Assembly: GCA_963277665.1 (NCBI GenBank)
Contig: OY728160.1
Location: forward strand, 49,212,605-49,276,604
Direction of reading: 5' to 3'
DNA length: 64,000 bases
DNA from: Viscum album
Lineage: Eukaryota; Streptophyta; Magnoliopsida; Santalales; Viscaceae
The translations under genes were made by a program, and so were the position numbers. The notes below the pieces were generated by a model. It made no database searches and was not told the DNA's origin. It saw only the letters and a program-made list of their open reading frames with translations. Positions within the stretch are counted from its first letter, which is position 1; every line of letters starts with the position of its first letter. Positions 14,266 through 26,930 of the stretch are shown here, in pieces.

Positions 14266-15439
14266 CAGGTTCCCAAAGAGCTTCCTCAAGAATGTGGATT
14301 GCGTAAAAAAACAATTACTAGGTGAGTGGTCTTTGTAAAAACCCAGAATTTCCCTAGAATTTTTTTTAATACATGGAAATATTATAAGTCCGTGAAAATT
14401 GACGGTGCTTGATTCTGAGGCCCGGTGTTCTCGAAATGAATTTCTGATGTTTTGTTCAGGTATGTTTAGTAAACGTACGAGTGTATTTTTATAACATTTG
14501 AACTGGTTCTTGGAATTGAAATCATAGGGCATCGTTCAACTCACAGCGCCGATATTCTCTTAAGAATACTTTCACCTCGACGGAAGATGGACGAGAATAA
14601 AAGATAGAAACTGAGTTTTAAGTAGAATAATAAAATAAAATTAGGGCATGTATTATTTTTTATTATTTGTTATAACCTCCCAATGGATTTTGGAGGTGAG
14701 ACCACCATAACTTAACCACCCACGATAGGTTATGGTGGTAGGGCCCACCTGAACATAACCTCCCGTGAGAGATTATAGTGTGGGGGCCACACAAGGCTTA
14801 ACCCCTATTGATGGAGGAGAGTAAAACCTCTCAACTCTCCCTCATTAATGAGGGAGATCCTCTTGATCGTCCCTTTAATTAATTTGTGCCAACCCTTCAC
14901 ATTAATTATGCATAGGCTACCTAATTAATTAGTCCAATTTGAATATCTTCCAACAAATTAACATGATATTGAAATCTATTATTTTGTTGGCATATTCATT
15001 TTGGTGGGATCTTTGAGAGGATAGCTTGAGAGAATTAGAATTTTCAAATGATGAACCCCATCTCCCAATGCAGAATGAAGAACACATACCTTCTTCAACT
15101 TCTTCCTCGAAACATCAACCGTCATGGGATGCCTTCGACGACCGACTTCCACATCGACGATCTTCTTCTTCGTCGATCCTTTGTGACGCCATCAACGAAT
15201 GAGGATTAATGATCAAAAGTAGGGGTTTAATTTTATTTAAGTATGATCTTTACCATGTTCTTCATTTCTCTAAAAATGAAGAATGAGGGTTTTTTTGCTC
15301 CATACTTGCAAGCCTATTGATACCACCATATCCACGGAGGGTGTGATCCAAACCAACATGACCCGACCCCTTCGACGATCTTTTTTATGGTAATCGTTGG
15401 CATAGCGATGAAGAAATGATGCGACGAAGGTGGTGGAAG

Positions 15440-15840
15440 ACAAATGTCACACTACCCGTAACCTCCATGATTCGCGCCTCCCCACAACACCTCGTACCGC
15501 TGCCGGCCGAACCAGCCAGCCCGGCCGCCCGCCGCCCGCTGGCCCGACCGTCTGGTCGCCTGCCTTCCGGCCTACCCATCCGCACCACCTGCCTGCCCAG
15601 GCCACCACCCGGCCTGCTCGACCCCCCCGTCGGCCTGCCCAGGCCGCCTCCCGGCGAACCCCGCCTCCCCGCCGTCCTTCCCAAGAAGCCCCCCCTTCTT
15701 GCCCGGCCGCCCCGCCGGCCTCCTTGGCCACCTTCCGAAGTGCATGGCCGCCCAGCCGGCCTATCTAGGCGGCCACCCGGCCAGCCCGACCATCCCGCCG
15801 GCCTACCGAGGCCGCACCCCAGTTCTTAGCCGAATCGGCT
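15440..15840. other. GC-rich, CG-dense island inside the R LTR
   Basis: About 400 bases are built from GGCC, CCCGGCC, GCCTGCCCAGGCC and CCGCC blocks, far richer in GC than anything else in the window. Open frames occur on both strands (15416-15829, 15430-15768, 15385-15684, 15447-15731), all Pro/Arg/Gly/Ala-rich, as expected from base composition rather than coding. It is more likely a promoter-proximal or structural part of the LTR than a gene. Confidence 0.7.
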
Positions 15841-16482
15841 TGGCCTACCGAGTAGGGAAGCCCAAACCATTCCTCTCACGATGTCGGCCAAACCGAATCA
15901 GCCACACCCTTTAGGCCGAGTCGCGCCCCTCGCGGCGAACTTCGGGATGAACCGCCCTTGTAGTCGGCTGGGTAGGGACCAGTAGACCGGGACAAACCTA
16001 ACAGGCTAGCCCGCCCAATGGGCCGAACCATACCCAACTGGTTTGACGAGGTTGAACCAGACGAGGTTGGCCCAGACTGGGTCAGGCCGGGTCGGTCCGA
16101 CCGGGTCGAACTGGACCCAGGCCCTCTACTGACACTTTACTTCATTTGGCTATATCATTGGCACCGAATGACCGTTTGACGAACCGTCAGTGGTGTTAGT
16201 TTTCATGAAGCGTGATGGTTCCTTTGAAAATACCCCATTGTATTTTTAGTTACAGTTGAGATACGGTTAGGTTGGATCGTGCATGAATCCAACCGGGCCT
16301 CCGGGACTGAAAGGCTAATAACTCACAGACCGGGCGTCCGATTGACGCTTTGTCTGTTGCGTTGAGACCACTATGACATGGTGAACATATGAGATACTTA
16401 TTCATGGGACTTTGTGGATGTTGATGTATCAAATATTGTCATGAGGAGAGGACCCTCCCAGAATCAAGCATGATTTGTGGAA

Positions 16483-16803
16483 ACCATGTGGCTTGCTGCG
16501 CTCTGATGACTATTCCTTGATCTTGTGTGGGTTTGACAGCTCTGACTACTGTTCAAGGATCCTGTGTGGGTCTGAAAGCTCTGACTACTCTTCCCGGATC
16601 TTGTGTGGGCCCGACAGATCCAACTACTATTCTAGGATCCTATGTGGGTCCGAAAGTTCTATCTTCTTATTCCTGGATCTTGTGTGGGTTCGACAGAAAA
16701 CATGGTCCTGGATCCTGTGTGTGTCTGACTGCTCCAACTACTGTTCCTAGATCATGTGAGGGTCTGAAATCTCTAACTGTTGGTCCTGGAACCTATGTGG
16801 GTA
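16483..16803 (+). repeat. Minisatellite, about 39-bp unit, 8-9 copies, in the R LTR
   Basis: Units of the form TGTGTGGGTCTGA-AGCTCTGACTACT-TTCCTGGATC recur with TGTGTGGG-like starts near 16523, 16562, 16602, 16641, 16680, 16714, 16754 and 16793. A weaker first copy lies near 16487. The spacing is 34-40 bp. Copies differ by substitutions and small gaps, so the array is old or unequal exchange has stopped. The 60-95 codon frames over this array come from the repeat. Confidence 0.8.
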
Positions 16804-17546
16804 TAATATCTTAGATGATTCACTGGCTATATCTGATCATCTCTATCTCTTTACATAAGATATATACATTTGTGAGTTGAGTCAATGACTTTTGTGTTTT
16901 CTTCTTGTTTTAGAGGGGTTACTTGATAACTTAGTTATATGTATGGCCATATACCTATGTAATGACTATCCATTGATTTCATACATTTTGGTTTATCTTT
17001 GGTGGATTTTCAGAGACCTTAGACGTATCGGGGGTCCTACTGAGTATTGTTATCCTCACGCCTGCACGGGATATGTCTGAACCTCATTGTGTTGGATGCA
17101 GATGACGGACAACGCTGACCAAGGCTGAGTGTTCCAAGACTGGACAGTACCTAGAGGTGGAACACACTACTTTTCGATACACGGAGGAGAACGATAGATG
17201 TCGAGTGCTGAGTAGGATATCTATACCTACCATTTAGGTAGGTTTCATAGTGGATGATCCATGAGCTTTTTTCACCTTTATGTTGTTTGTTCCTATTCAG
17301 TTGTACTTGTACTTTACAGTTGGGCTTTTATTTTCGGCCCCATTTACTTTTCAGCACTATTCTTTTATACAGTTTTACTTATTGTTTTGCTTCTATCTTG
17401 TACTCTGTATTGTGCGTTTTCATGTTATAAAGACAATTCCTTCCCCGTTTAGATATTTATGCCTTTGGTTCTAGTAACCAGCCCATGGCCTATGGAAGGC
17501 GGGATTCTGGTAGTCATGGAACGAGCCCTGGGGACGGGTCGTGATA

Positions 17547-19803
17547 ATCTTGTTTTATATAACATTTTATATACAATATATAAATCCTAATGTTTTTCCC
17601 TCATAAGAAATATCATACTCTAGTAGTTGAACCTCCAAGTTCAATACATGTGATAGATCATGTTTGAACTTCCTTGAGAGAAATACATAAAACAAATCTT
17701 GAACCTAAGAGCGGTTTGGAGGAACCTCCAATCAATAGTTTACCCTATTGAAATAATTAGGAATTTAAAAATGACTGATATAAATAGGGATTATCATTCC
17801 ATTTTATCATAAGCCCATTTTCATATTTTGGTTGTGCATGAATCAAATTCTAATTTATCTGTAACTCCATAAAATAAATATTAATTTTTTTATGCCTAAA
17901 AAATGAATATATGACATGATATTTTATAAAATTATTATTCATTCCTTATATCAGTTGTTATAATAAATGGTTAGCACTAGTTATCCAATATGGATAAATA
18001 TTCAAATGGTGAAGTAATAAAATAATATCTAAAACATCATCAAAAGTTCAACATAAAATATTTTTTAAATGGGTGTCCTTATGAACCTTCCAAAATATTA
18101 AAATCAAAAAATTTAGAAATAAGTTCCCTAATTTTTAAAATTGAACATATCATTAATCCCCAAAACAACATGAAATAGGACATAATTATCACATATCAAA
18201 CATGTGGATACATTCATCATGTATTCTCTTGAAAAATATTAATAACCACAATTACCATAAATCCTTATTATATGATTCCTTATTACTTAAATAAAACACA
18301 ATTTAATGGATATATTCTATAGATAAAAAATTGACATAAATTCCATCAATGATAAGATGAATCACTTTATCCACAAGTCATTAATGAGTTCCAAAGAAAT
18401 CATTACTATGTAATTTACTTTATCCATATCAATAATCTAATTATCCCAGCTTCATTATCTCAACATCAAGAACATATTAAGTGTTATACTTCCAATATTT
18501 TTACGTTTTTAGAGAAATTTCACATTTCTATTAAATCAATTTTCAATCTCATCATCACCATTCAATATATTCTCTTAAATAATTTGCAAACAAACTTAGA
18601 CAAAAAAATATGTATATATTTCATAATTCAAGAAATTTTGATGCATAAACACTTAAATATTTCTACTCAATTGTTAAAAAATTTAATATGCTTTGTTATC
18701 ATTTTCCTTAATACCTCTTTCCTCCGATTTATCATTTTTAGCCTCTTTATTATAAAAAAACCTTTACTTATATCACCTTGATAAACCTCTTCATAATCAT
18801 TCATCCCTAGTACATCGATTTTTATAATTCCCTTAGTTTCTACATTTATAATGGTCATCCATTTATTATTCCATAGGTAAACCATTATTATCACATATTT
18901 TATTAAATGGAATTTTCATTTTCCCTAAAAAATAACTTATTTTGTGCCCTAACCCTCTACACACAAATCATCTTCGTATTCTATTGAGATATTTACTACA
19001 TTCCTTCTTCCAACATAGTTGACATATAGGAAATTGAGTCTTATTTACTCTATGCTCTCCACTACCCAAAATCTTAATTAAATGTACCTTTCTAATCTTT
19101 AGTGAGTCTGAGAGTTGGTTAAGGTAAAAAGTTGTTAATAATGTATCATGATAATTGATTAAGAATAATCAGAATATCATTTTCTTAAGTCACCATCCCA
19201 TTTGGATTCAAATCAAAATATTTTCTTTCGCATTCAATATTAATCTAGTTTTTTTTGGTCCTACCATTAAATAAAACCAAAAATTATATTGTTAGAAATC
19301 ATAATTATATTGTGGAACCACAAAATCATGAATAATTACTTATAGGATGTTTAAATGATAACAACTTCTTTTAAAACTATCACACGTTAATATTCCCATA
19401 TATTAATCTTGGTCATTATCCATTTAAATCTATTATGATGGTTTTTAATGAGTTCATGAAATCCCAAATCATATACCCAGGGAGTGTCAAACTAGGTGTG
19501 TATCATTTACCATTGTCTTGAACCAAGTGATCATTGAGTCCAGAACAATGGGTCATTTTTTTATTTATTACCCCATGTACCTTGGTTCTAGAGCCACATC
19601 CACTTACAGTATCTAGATAGGGATGTAATTTCTTAGAAACCACTCACTTTATCATTTTAAAAAAATTCTAATACATTTTCCTATATGTGTACTCATCCAT
19701 ATAATTATACTTAAATAGAAACATAGAAATATCCTTATAAAAATCAATAGGTACATCACTAGTTCATTCTCGTCCTAGTTTCTAATGTTTAGTTGATGAT
19801 TTC
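17547..19803 (-). other. Element X: internal region, 5' part, without recognisable pol
   Basis: The stretch lies between R and the X primer-binding site. The part at 18060-18580 aligns with the V internal region at 31840-32150 (shared TTTATCCATATCAATAATC-like and TCATTATCTCAACATCA-like stretches). The part at 19470-19803 aligns with the Y internal region at 38150-38430. X, V and Y therefore share 5' internal sequence. The frame at 18667-18894 on the minus strand has no recognisable domain. It may be gag-like or untranslated leader, and I cannot decide. Confidence 0.5.
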
Positions 19804-19815
19804 CTTTGATACAAT
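19804..19815 (-). promoter_or_regulatory. Element X: primer-binding site
   Basis: The minus strand reads ATTGTATCAAAG, close to TGGTATCAGAG, the complement of the 3' end of plant initiator tRNA-Met. It sits one or two bases inside the X 5' LTR, where minus-strand synthesis would be primed. The same variant occurs in Y (38425-38437). Confidence 0.6.
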
Positions 19816-19816
19816 C

Positions 19817-21339
19817 TATAAAAATAAAGTATTGTCATACATAAATATCAATTATTTTTTGATGAATATTCAATGCATTACAAAAAAACATGAATAAGGA
19901 TCAAAATGTTTTATTGTCTTTGGATACCAGAAATATTATATATTATTATTTAATGAAATATCATCAACTCCTCCCACATATTTATTTTCACATAATACTC
20001 TTCTTAGTAATACCCTAACAAAACCTTTCACTGAAAACTATGAAAGGAATCATAGGGAAGGGTGATCTCCGATGTCCAATAAGTGTAAACATAAGAGATA
20101 TTTTTCGATGATAATATAAAATAATATGATAATAATAATGGTATGTGATCATGAACCTAACTTAATATGTTCATACACATCCTATTAGAGATCAGAAACA
20201 TGATTCGTGGCATAAAAAGTTGACATTTATAGAAACATGGCCTATAAGAGTGAGAAATTGTCATAAATAAATAATAAACCATAATATCATGTCATAAATG
20301 GGTTATACCATCATAAATACTTGAAACCATTTCAGATTTCTATGTAAATACCAATATCATCAACACAATGGATGGGGAGCCATCACTTGTTTCCCATTAT
20401 GGATCAAGGCACAACTGTTTTCCAATTGAATTAGAAAATAAATATTTTCTCTAGAGGATCAATCCCATCGACTTGGTTCAGAATATTGTATCCTGAGATA
20501 TAAATATTTACCCAATGAAGAGGTTTGTGGTATAGGTCTCACCCATATCACAATTAAAACCATAATTATGTGTTTTATAATATAAAAATACATTCATCAT
20601 ATCATTATATAATAAACCATGTAAAGAAAAAAGGAATCACAAACATTTCATCATTTCACCAAATCATAACCCCTAAAAAACTAATTTCTTTTATAATAAC
20701 TCCATCAACATAATCATTAACCATCCATAGAAATAAAAATTATGGTATTATTAAATATTATCTATATTAAGTCATATGAAACAACAATGTATTTCATTTT
20801 AGATTGAAAATGGTTTTTGGAAGATCATTTGGATTATTTCTTGATGAAAATGGTCTTTGCAATTTCAAAACACATTGTAAATCATAAAACAGTATCAAAA
20901 TAATTTTCTCTAAAAAACTATTAAAAAAATTATAATGGAATATTCAAAGAAAATAATGGTCATGATGAAAGGAAATTCCATTTATATCATATATGTTAAA
21001 ACAAGAATCATTTCACGTATTTAGTAAAATACAAACCATAATTTTTATAGAATTACATGGATATTACTTTTAAAATATTTCATAAAAATTTAAACAAGGG
21101 TTAAAATGACTATAATTAATCTTTTGACGAATGTTAGAAATAAGTTTGAAAAACTATAGAAAACATGAATTTTGAAAAAAAATTATTTTTAGATTGAATA
21201 GATAAATAAAGATAGTTTTTCATTAAGAACATTATTTATAACTCATGAGTGAAAAAGGAGATTAAAATTAAAGGAAACATGTATTATCATCAAAAAACAA
21301 ATCGAGAATAAAAGTATGTGTTTCTCATATAGATACTCT
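19817..21339 (-). mobile_element. Element X: 5' LTR, lower part (3' end of the LTR)
   Basis: Matches 9850-11330 of the X 3' LTR in order, for example ATTTCCCATTATGGATCAAG at about 10421 and 20391. The LTR is interrupted at 21340 by element Y and resumes at 41082. The joined site fits the uninterrupted copy at 11330-11380. TCTT occurs at both edges of Y as a likely target duplication with one mismatch (CTCTT/ATCTT). Confidence 0.65.
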
Positions 21340-24001
21340 TATCATTATTAGACATTAATTAATGATTTATTATGTAAGAATACACTTAATAAAACCTAGA
21401 AGATTTAGAATTATAGTATATTTGGATAATTACATACATTACATAACATACTAAAAACATGTTGTACCTCAGAATTATTGAAAACTTCTTTATCATGATC
21501 ATTATTTTCAATATTTCTTAAAAAGTCATGGAAGAATCTAGGGACATACAAAAAAAATGGTTGAGATATAAATCCTAGTTAGGGAATAAACAAATCATAA
21601 CATAATGTATATATTAAATGATAGAAAATAATAATTTCAATGTGACATGAAAGTGGAGATAATCATAAACATGAAAAAAATAAGGAATGATATATCATGA
21701 CAACATAAATTAAATAGGTGAATGTGGCAATAACATTAAATAATACATCAAAAAAATAGGTCAAGGATGACCACAAAGACATTATAACACGGTTTAAAAA
21801 ATTACATAATATATTATATTCTCTCCATAATCCCATAAATGATTTATTATGAGATTAAAACATTACCCAATCAATTGGATCACTATATAATTATATGCCC
21901 ATACATTTGATTCAAATCACTCACTTGAATAAGCGTGCCACATAGATCATATATCATAAATATGTATTTCCTTGATTTTAACCCCATTATCAAAGAGTGT
22001 TTATTACACACTTGAAATACCAAAATTAATTAATTTTATATACATCTATGTGAATTCCCTTATGTATAAATGGGGATTGATATTCATGACAAAAACGTTG
22101 GGATTGAAAAATCGCAGATGAATTTTTATAGCATAATGACAATACTTAATGATTCATAAAATTGTGTAATAAGAGTAAAATAATACTGTCATCATTTGTA
22201 TTTAAAAAAGAAAAATAATAAGGATGTGTACAATCACATCCCAAAATTAAGAATTGGAAGTAAAAACACATAAAATAGAGAAGATTCTTGAGTACAAAGA
22301 AGAAATAGAGAATCCCTTAGTAAATTTTGGCATGGTAATGACTTTGGAAAACATGATAATGATAGGAGTGAATGATCTATCCTTATTAGAGAATAAATTT
22401 TAAAATATAAGTATCTTTTTAAATTCATGAAAATGTATCCATTTGAGATTCAAATGGCTAAATGGAAATATGGTTCTAGAATTAGAGAGGAGAAAGACAT
22501 TTCTTACCTTGAGAGGGTCATTCTAAAAGCTTAGGATAAAATTATTAAAATATTAAGGGAGAATTGTTATAACTATGAAGAGGAGAGGGAAGTTTAAGTA
22601 CATTATCTATTGGTTTTAAGTGAAGAGTAATGGGGGAATGGGGGATTATATAGGAAGGGAGAGGGGAGTTCCTTATTAATTTCCCAAACATATGTTTTTT
22701 CCAAAATATAATTAAGTAATCAAAACAATAAACCATACCACGTTTTTTTTCCAATGGGTTCTAAAAAAGAGTGGTTTTATTTATTTTATACATCTAATTG
22801 ATGAACTCAATAAAATATCACCCTCAGTTTTTTGGAATTGATTCATGTTTATAAGGAATTGATTTTAAAACCATAAAATATAATATAGTATTTGGATGTT
22901 TCTTAATGAATTTATATAATTAATAAATAATTACAAAACAAATTATTTTTAAGGGGAATCATAGTTTTTTTATAACATTTATATAATTTATTACATCACT
23001 TTTGGTTATTAATGATGTCATAATACACAACAATATTTATATCATATTTAATTATCACCTAGAAATTCAAAAACCTCTCAATAAATATATAAAGAAAAAA
23101 TTTTGGAAAATTTTGGCTTTTTGATTCCAATAATAAAAAAATTTATAAAAAAATTCAAATATGTAAAATTTCAATAATAAAATATGAATCATCATTTATT
23201 GGGAAATGGTGGTTTTTTCGATAATAACAGATTCTAAACCCTTATAAAAATTACATTCTCATTCATTAAATTTATATTATCATTTATATTTAATAAATAT
23301 TATTTATTTTTTTCATTATATTAATATATCATTTATTTTCTATATTCATGAATTCATCAAAAAAGGAAAACCTTAATTGAAATTACATATTACACAAAAA
23401 TACAATTTATGTAATATCATATTAACAATAAAAAATATTTACAAAGAATCGAAAATATAGAAGTAAATATATTCATTACTGTTTAAAATTTAAATATTCA
23501 TATTATTATGGTCATGATACATAGCACTTTATTACAGCAGTAATTCCCTTAAGGGTAAGGTGAAAAATTGTGAGATTTTCATGGGGTGGTTCGGCATACA
23601 TGGTTTCGGTTCTGATCTTTATAATCCTTAACCTATCTCATAAATAGTTCCATCATGCAGTAGTTATTGCATATCAGCTCGATCTTGGTGAACGAAAAAT
23701 CCTAGTGATTTCATCTACCTCAAAATATCCAATAAATGAAATTCCTAGGGTATGATCATGCTAGTTGAGGTAATTTCTTCTTGAGTTTGTGTTAATTATA
23801 TTTATCCTAACCTTATATTTATAATAATCATTTGATCATTATTTAATGGATATTTAATCAATGTTAATGAAAATTAATAGTATTTTAAATCAAATAAGAT
23901 ATAAATCAACCAGAGAAGTGCATGTGTTTTCTATAAGCCTAATAGGGAATTTAATTCAATCACAATGGAAATTTAATTTTATAACTGTTTGGGTCTTTAC
24001 G
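21340..24001 (-). mobile_element. Element Y: 3' LTR, about 2.65 kb, minus orientation
   Basis: Aligns along its length with 38438-41081. Matching blocks include 21500-21780 with 38600-38890, the fire-break TTTCCCAAACA at 22680 and 39760, AAGGGTAAGGTGAAAAAT at 23552 and 40638, and 23870-24001 with 40960-41081. Its upper end TTACG corresponds to TTACA in the 5' LTR, the reverse complement of a TGTAA start. Length agrees with the 5' LTR. Small frames at 22234-22428, 22545-22754 and 23861-24052 carry no motif. Confidence 0.75.
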
Positions 24002-24015
24002 ATCTTCCCACCTTC
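24002..24015 (-). other. Element Y: polypurine tract
   Basis: The minus strand reads GAAGGTGGGAAGAT directly upstream of the 3' LTR start. Element T has the closely similar GAAAGGGGGAAGGA in the same place (53065-53079), which supports both LTR boundaries. Confidence 0.65.
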
Positions 24016-25500
24016 AAAAATATTTCCATTGAAATTTTATTTTATACTTTAAATATATGAAGGTAATTTTGTTTCATAGCATCCCTTGGTTACCTCATCG
24101 CTTCTTCATAATTTTTATTTTTCTATAGTACTATGATTAGGTACATTGTCTTATTTTTCATAACTTTCTCTCTAAAATCTAATATCCTTAGAAGATTATC
24201 TTCATATGAAGGATAATTTTCCAATGATATCACATCTAGATTCAAAAAATGTGAGGGTTCTGGAATATACTTCCTCAAGAGGGATACATGGAAAATATAT
24301 TGTACTTGAGATATATTAGGAGGGAGTTCTAGCCAATATGCCACCACTGTAATGTGATCTAGGATCTCAAAGGGACCGAGGAATCTTGGAAAAAGATTTA
24401 ACTTCATCTCAAATATCATTAATATATTTCAAATAGATATGTATAAGAATACCTTATATCCTACCTCTAAACTCTAGTTCTCACCAATGATTTTTAGTAA
24501 TGTTATTTTGTCTACTCTAAGAAGCATTAATGTGTTATTGAATGTATTGGTGTTTTCAACCATTTTCTCTACCATATACTGACCAATTAGTTTTCATTCA
24601 CTCACATCATCCAAAAATGTGTGTTTTCTAGACAAATTCAGATAAATATATTCATAGGGATCCATTTTGAGGCATGATTAGAAACAGTTATAGTATGAGA
24701 AATCTACTTGAAGTATATATTGATCCCATCCAACATTGAATTCCACTGATCATGATATTAACATTTCCTTGAGTCTGTGGATAATACCATTAGATTTGAC
24801 ATAATTTTGAGGGAGATAAGATATGGTAAATTTTAACTCAGAATTTAGGGAATGTCGGAGACTCTTCCAGAAAATGGAGGAATGATATATTTCTCAATCA
24901 TATTAAATCAATAGTATTGTTCCATGCCTCCTCAGTACTTATCTATTGTGTACCCTTGTAGGATGATCAAGTGATAAGTCCTATTTATTTAGAATGAATG
25001 GAGAAATATTTTTAAGACAATCCAACACAAACCATGTAGGATTATTTTTTTCTTGATGGCTTTAGAAGACAAGTGACAATGTTAATGGTAAATAATTTCC
25101 ATTTTCATACAGGTATGGGTAATGGTTGCATCATCCCATTTGATTTTTTGTGTATGCCTTTACTTAATGACATACAAGACACCTTGATGTTTATTCCAAT
25201 ATCTCATTCATTATATTCTACCACCAATATTTCTCTCATATATCATGATACATTTATGTGCTCTCTTGATTGATGGAGAAGGATGGACTATTTCAATCAT
25301 CAAACTAGTCATTTTTTCATGTAGTACTTAACTTTACACAATGTTTTGACCCAAATATTACATATCCTTCTTAAATAATTGTTATCTCTAAGGATTTACA
25401 TTTTCCAATAACTTCCACATTCCTCTGAGTTTCCACAACATGTCATTACGAATTCATTATCTTCTCTATATGTTGTGGTTGAGAAATAATTTTTGGATGT
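24016..25500 (-). pseudogene. Element Y: integrase C-terminal part and chromodomain-like tail
   Basis: The minus-strand frame at 24123-24419 reads LFPRFLGPFEILDHI, then VVAYWLELPPNISQVQYIFHVS, LLRKYIPEPSHFL, a YPSYEDNLLRILD segment and MKNKTMYLI. This matches, block by block, the GPY/F domain and the start of the C-terminal tail of Tekay-type chromoviruses. The upstream (higher-coordinate) integrase core is present only as scattered, frameshifted similarity up to about 25.5 kb. The 3' LTR follows at once below 24001, so the gene sits at the expected 3' end of the element. It is broken and cannot give an active enzyme. Confidence 0.8.
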
Positions 25501-26930
25501 ATTAATTTTTTTCCATCTTGTATGGTTCCCATAACTATTTTTATCATGTCTAAAAGATAAAATCCTTCTCAATTCTCAATAATGATAAAATTTCTATATT
25601 CTTTCAACTTCAAGCATCTCCCAAATTTTTTTCATTCTTATGATGGTTGAGGACTGAGTAGTAACATTATCTAATTATTTATAAATATCTTATCTTGTGC
25701 ATATTCATCTATCTATGTGTGAATATACACTTCATTCTTTTATTATTAGTATATATTTTACACTTTTCTAGAAGTAGTAATTTTGTCCATATTTTCAATA
25801 TGAAGATTTCTAAAACTAATTTTATATCATGCCTTAGGTAGTTCTATTCATGAAATTTTTATTCTCTTGGGGCATATTCTATCACTGTATCATTATCTAT
25901 TAGTACACGTCCTTAATCATTCTTTGAAGATCCATTGTATACCGTGAAAATTTCCCCACACCTGGGTAGTATAAGCATAGGTGCATTGATAAGCCTCTTC
26001 TAAACTCCATTAATCTCTCTTCACATTCATAATTAAAGATAAACTTGTCTATATTATAACATATAATAGTTATAGGGTTTGAGATTCATGATAAATTTGT
26101 TACAAATCATCGATAATACCAAGCCTTACCAAAGAATCTACAAATTTTTGTAATAGATATTTTCCTTATCCATCCTTCAATTGATTATATATTGTAAGGG
26201 TTTATCTATATCCCATTACATGCAATAATATCACCTAATAATGATATATCCCTTAACTAATACATATATTTTTAATAAATTGTGTAATTATTCTCTTCTT
26301 GTAAGGTCTTTAGAATAGTACACAGATTGTCATATTGCACCTCCATGTGTTTGGGTATATTAGAATATCATATATAAAGACTACCAAAATTTTTCTAGGT
26401 CATATATAAATACCCTATTCATCAAGTCCATGAATATTTCTTGATAAATAGTATTTCTTAATTTCATTACTATGAACTCATTGTCTGTTTATGTTGTACA
26501 GAAAGCAGTTTTGGGGATATCTTCCTTCTTCACCCATACATGATAATACCATGACGAAAGATCAAACATGTATAATTATTGGGATCCACATATTTTATTA
26601 TAAAAGTAATAAATACATGTTATAGGGTAATTTTTATTTATCACGATATTTTATTTATCTCACAATAATTGATGTAAAGGTACATTTACTCATCCTTCTT
26701 CTTGATGAAGAGGACTGGTTCACCCCAAGGTGAACCACTTTGGTGTTTGAAACCGTTACACAAATTATACTATATTTCCTTATCCATATCCTTGTGTTCA
26801 ATGAATACCATTCTATATGGTTTACTATATATTTTAAAATCCATAAATAAAATATAAATTGAAAATTCAACCTCAATTTTAGGAGAAAGACTAAGAAATT
26901 ATTGGTGAAACACATCACCATATTCTCTCA
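25501..26930 (-). pseudogene. Element Y: reverse transcriptase and RNase H remnant
   Basis: In the minus strand at about 26670-26720 the residues SPWGEPVLFIKKKDE are uninterrupted; this is the SPWGAPVLFVKKKDG block of gypsy reverse transcriptase. Just upstream (26720-26820) a PYRMVF-like segment matches the PYRMAP start. Below it the catalytic DD box and RNase H are too broken to place exactly. Another minus frame across the same bases (26655-26921) is a shadow. The element is inactive. Confidence 0.7.

Larger units (their letters stand above)
14266..17546 (+). mobile_element. Element R: GC-richer insert, internal 3' end plus one LTR, or a rearranged solo LTR
   Basis: This block stands out from its surroundings by higher GC and abundant CG. 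It ends with GGGTCGTGATA, very like the common plant LTR end GGGTCGTGACA. A matching decayed start TGTTATAACC lies at 14668 and would derive from TGTCACGACC by three C/G-to-T/A changes. The block is flanked by ATCTT on both sides (14261-14265, 17547-17551), which could be its target duplication. The first 400 bases (14266-14667) are then either a leftover internal 3' end or part of a longer element. A minus-strand frame at 14257-14532 has no motif I recognise. Confidence 0.5.
14668..17546 (+). mobile_element. Element R: LTR, about 2.9 kb
   Basis: The LTR is defined by TGTTATAACC at the start and GGGTCGTGATA at the end, decayed inverted ends of a TGTCACGACC...GGGTCGTGACA type. Inside are an inverted repeat built on ACCACCATAAC/GTTATGGTGGT (about 14701-14741), a C-rich GC island (15440-15840), G-rich GGGTCGG-like repeats (about 16050-16120) and a minisatellite (16483-16803). 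Reading frames of 60-137 codons within it are low-complexity or run in several frames at once, so none is called a gene. Confidence 0.55.

Noticed and set aside
14257..14532. 91-codon minus-strand frame
   Set aside because: Reads fairly naturally but has no motif I recognise, and it lies in the unexplained left part of R. Not called as a gene.
15416..15829. 137-codon proline-rich reading frame, with overlapping frames on both strands
   Set aside because: Low-complexity Pro/Arg/Ala/Gly composition follows from the GC island; frames are open in several phases and on both strands at once, and the block lies within an LTR.
16483..16803. Possible CRISPR-like regular repeats
   Set aside because: Units are contiguous with no unique spacers, in a plant retrotransposon LTR.
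16475..16814. Two overlapping 91-95 codon frames
   Set aside because: They translate a 39-bp tandem repeat whose unit happens to lack stops; no domain.
26655..26921. 88-codon minus-strand frame
   Set aside because: A shadow of the reverse transcriptase remnant, whose SPWGEPVLF block reads in another frame.
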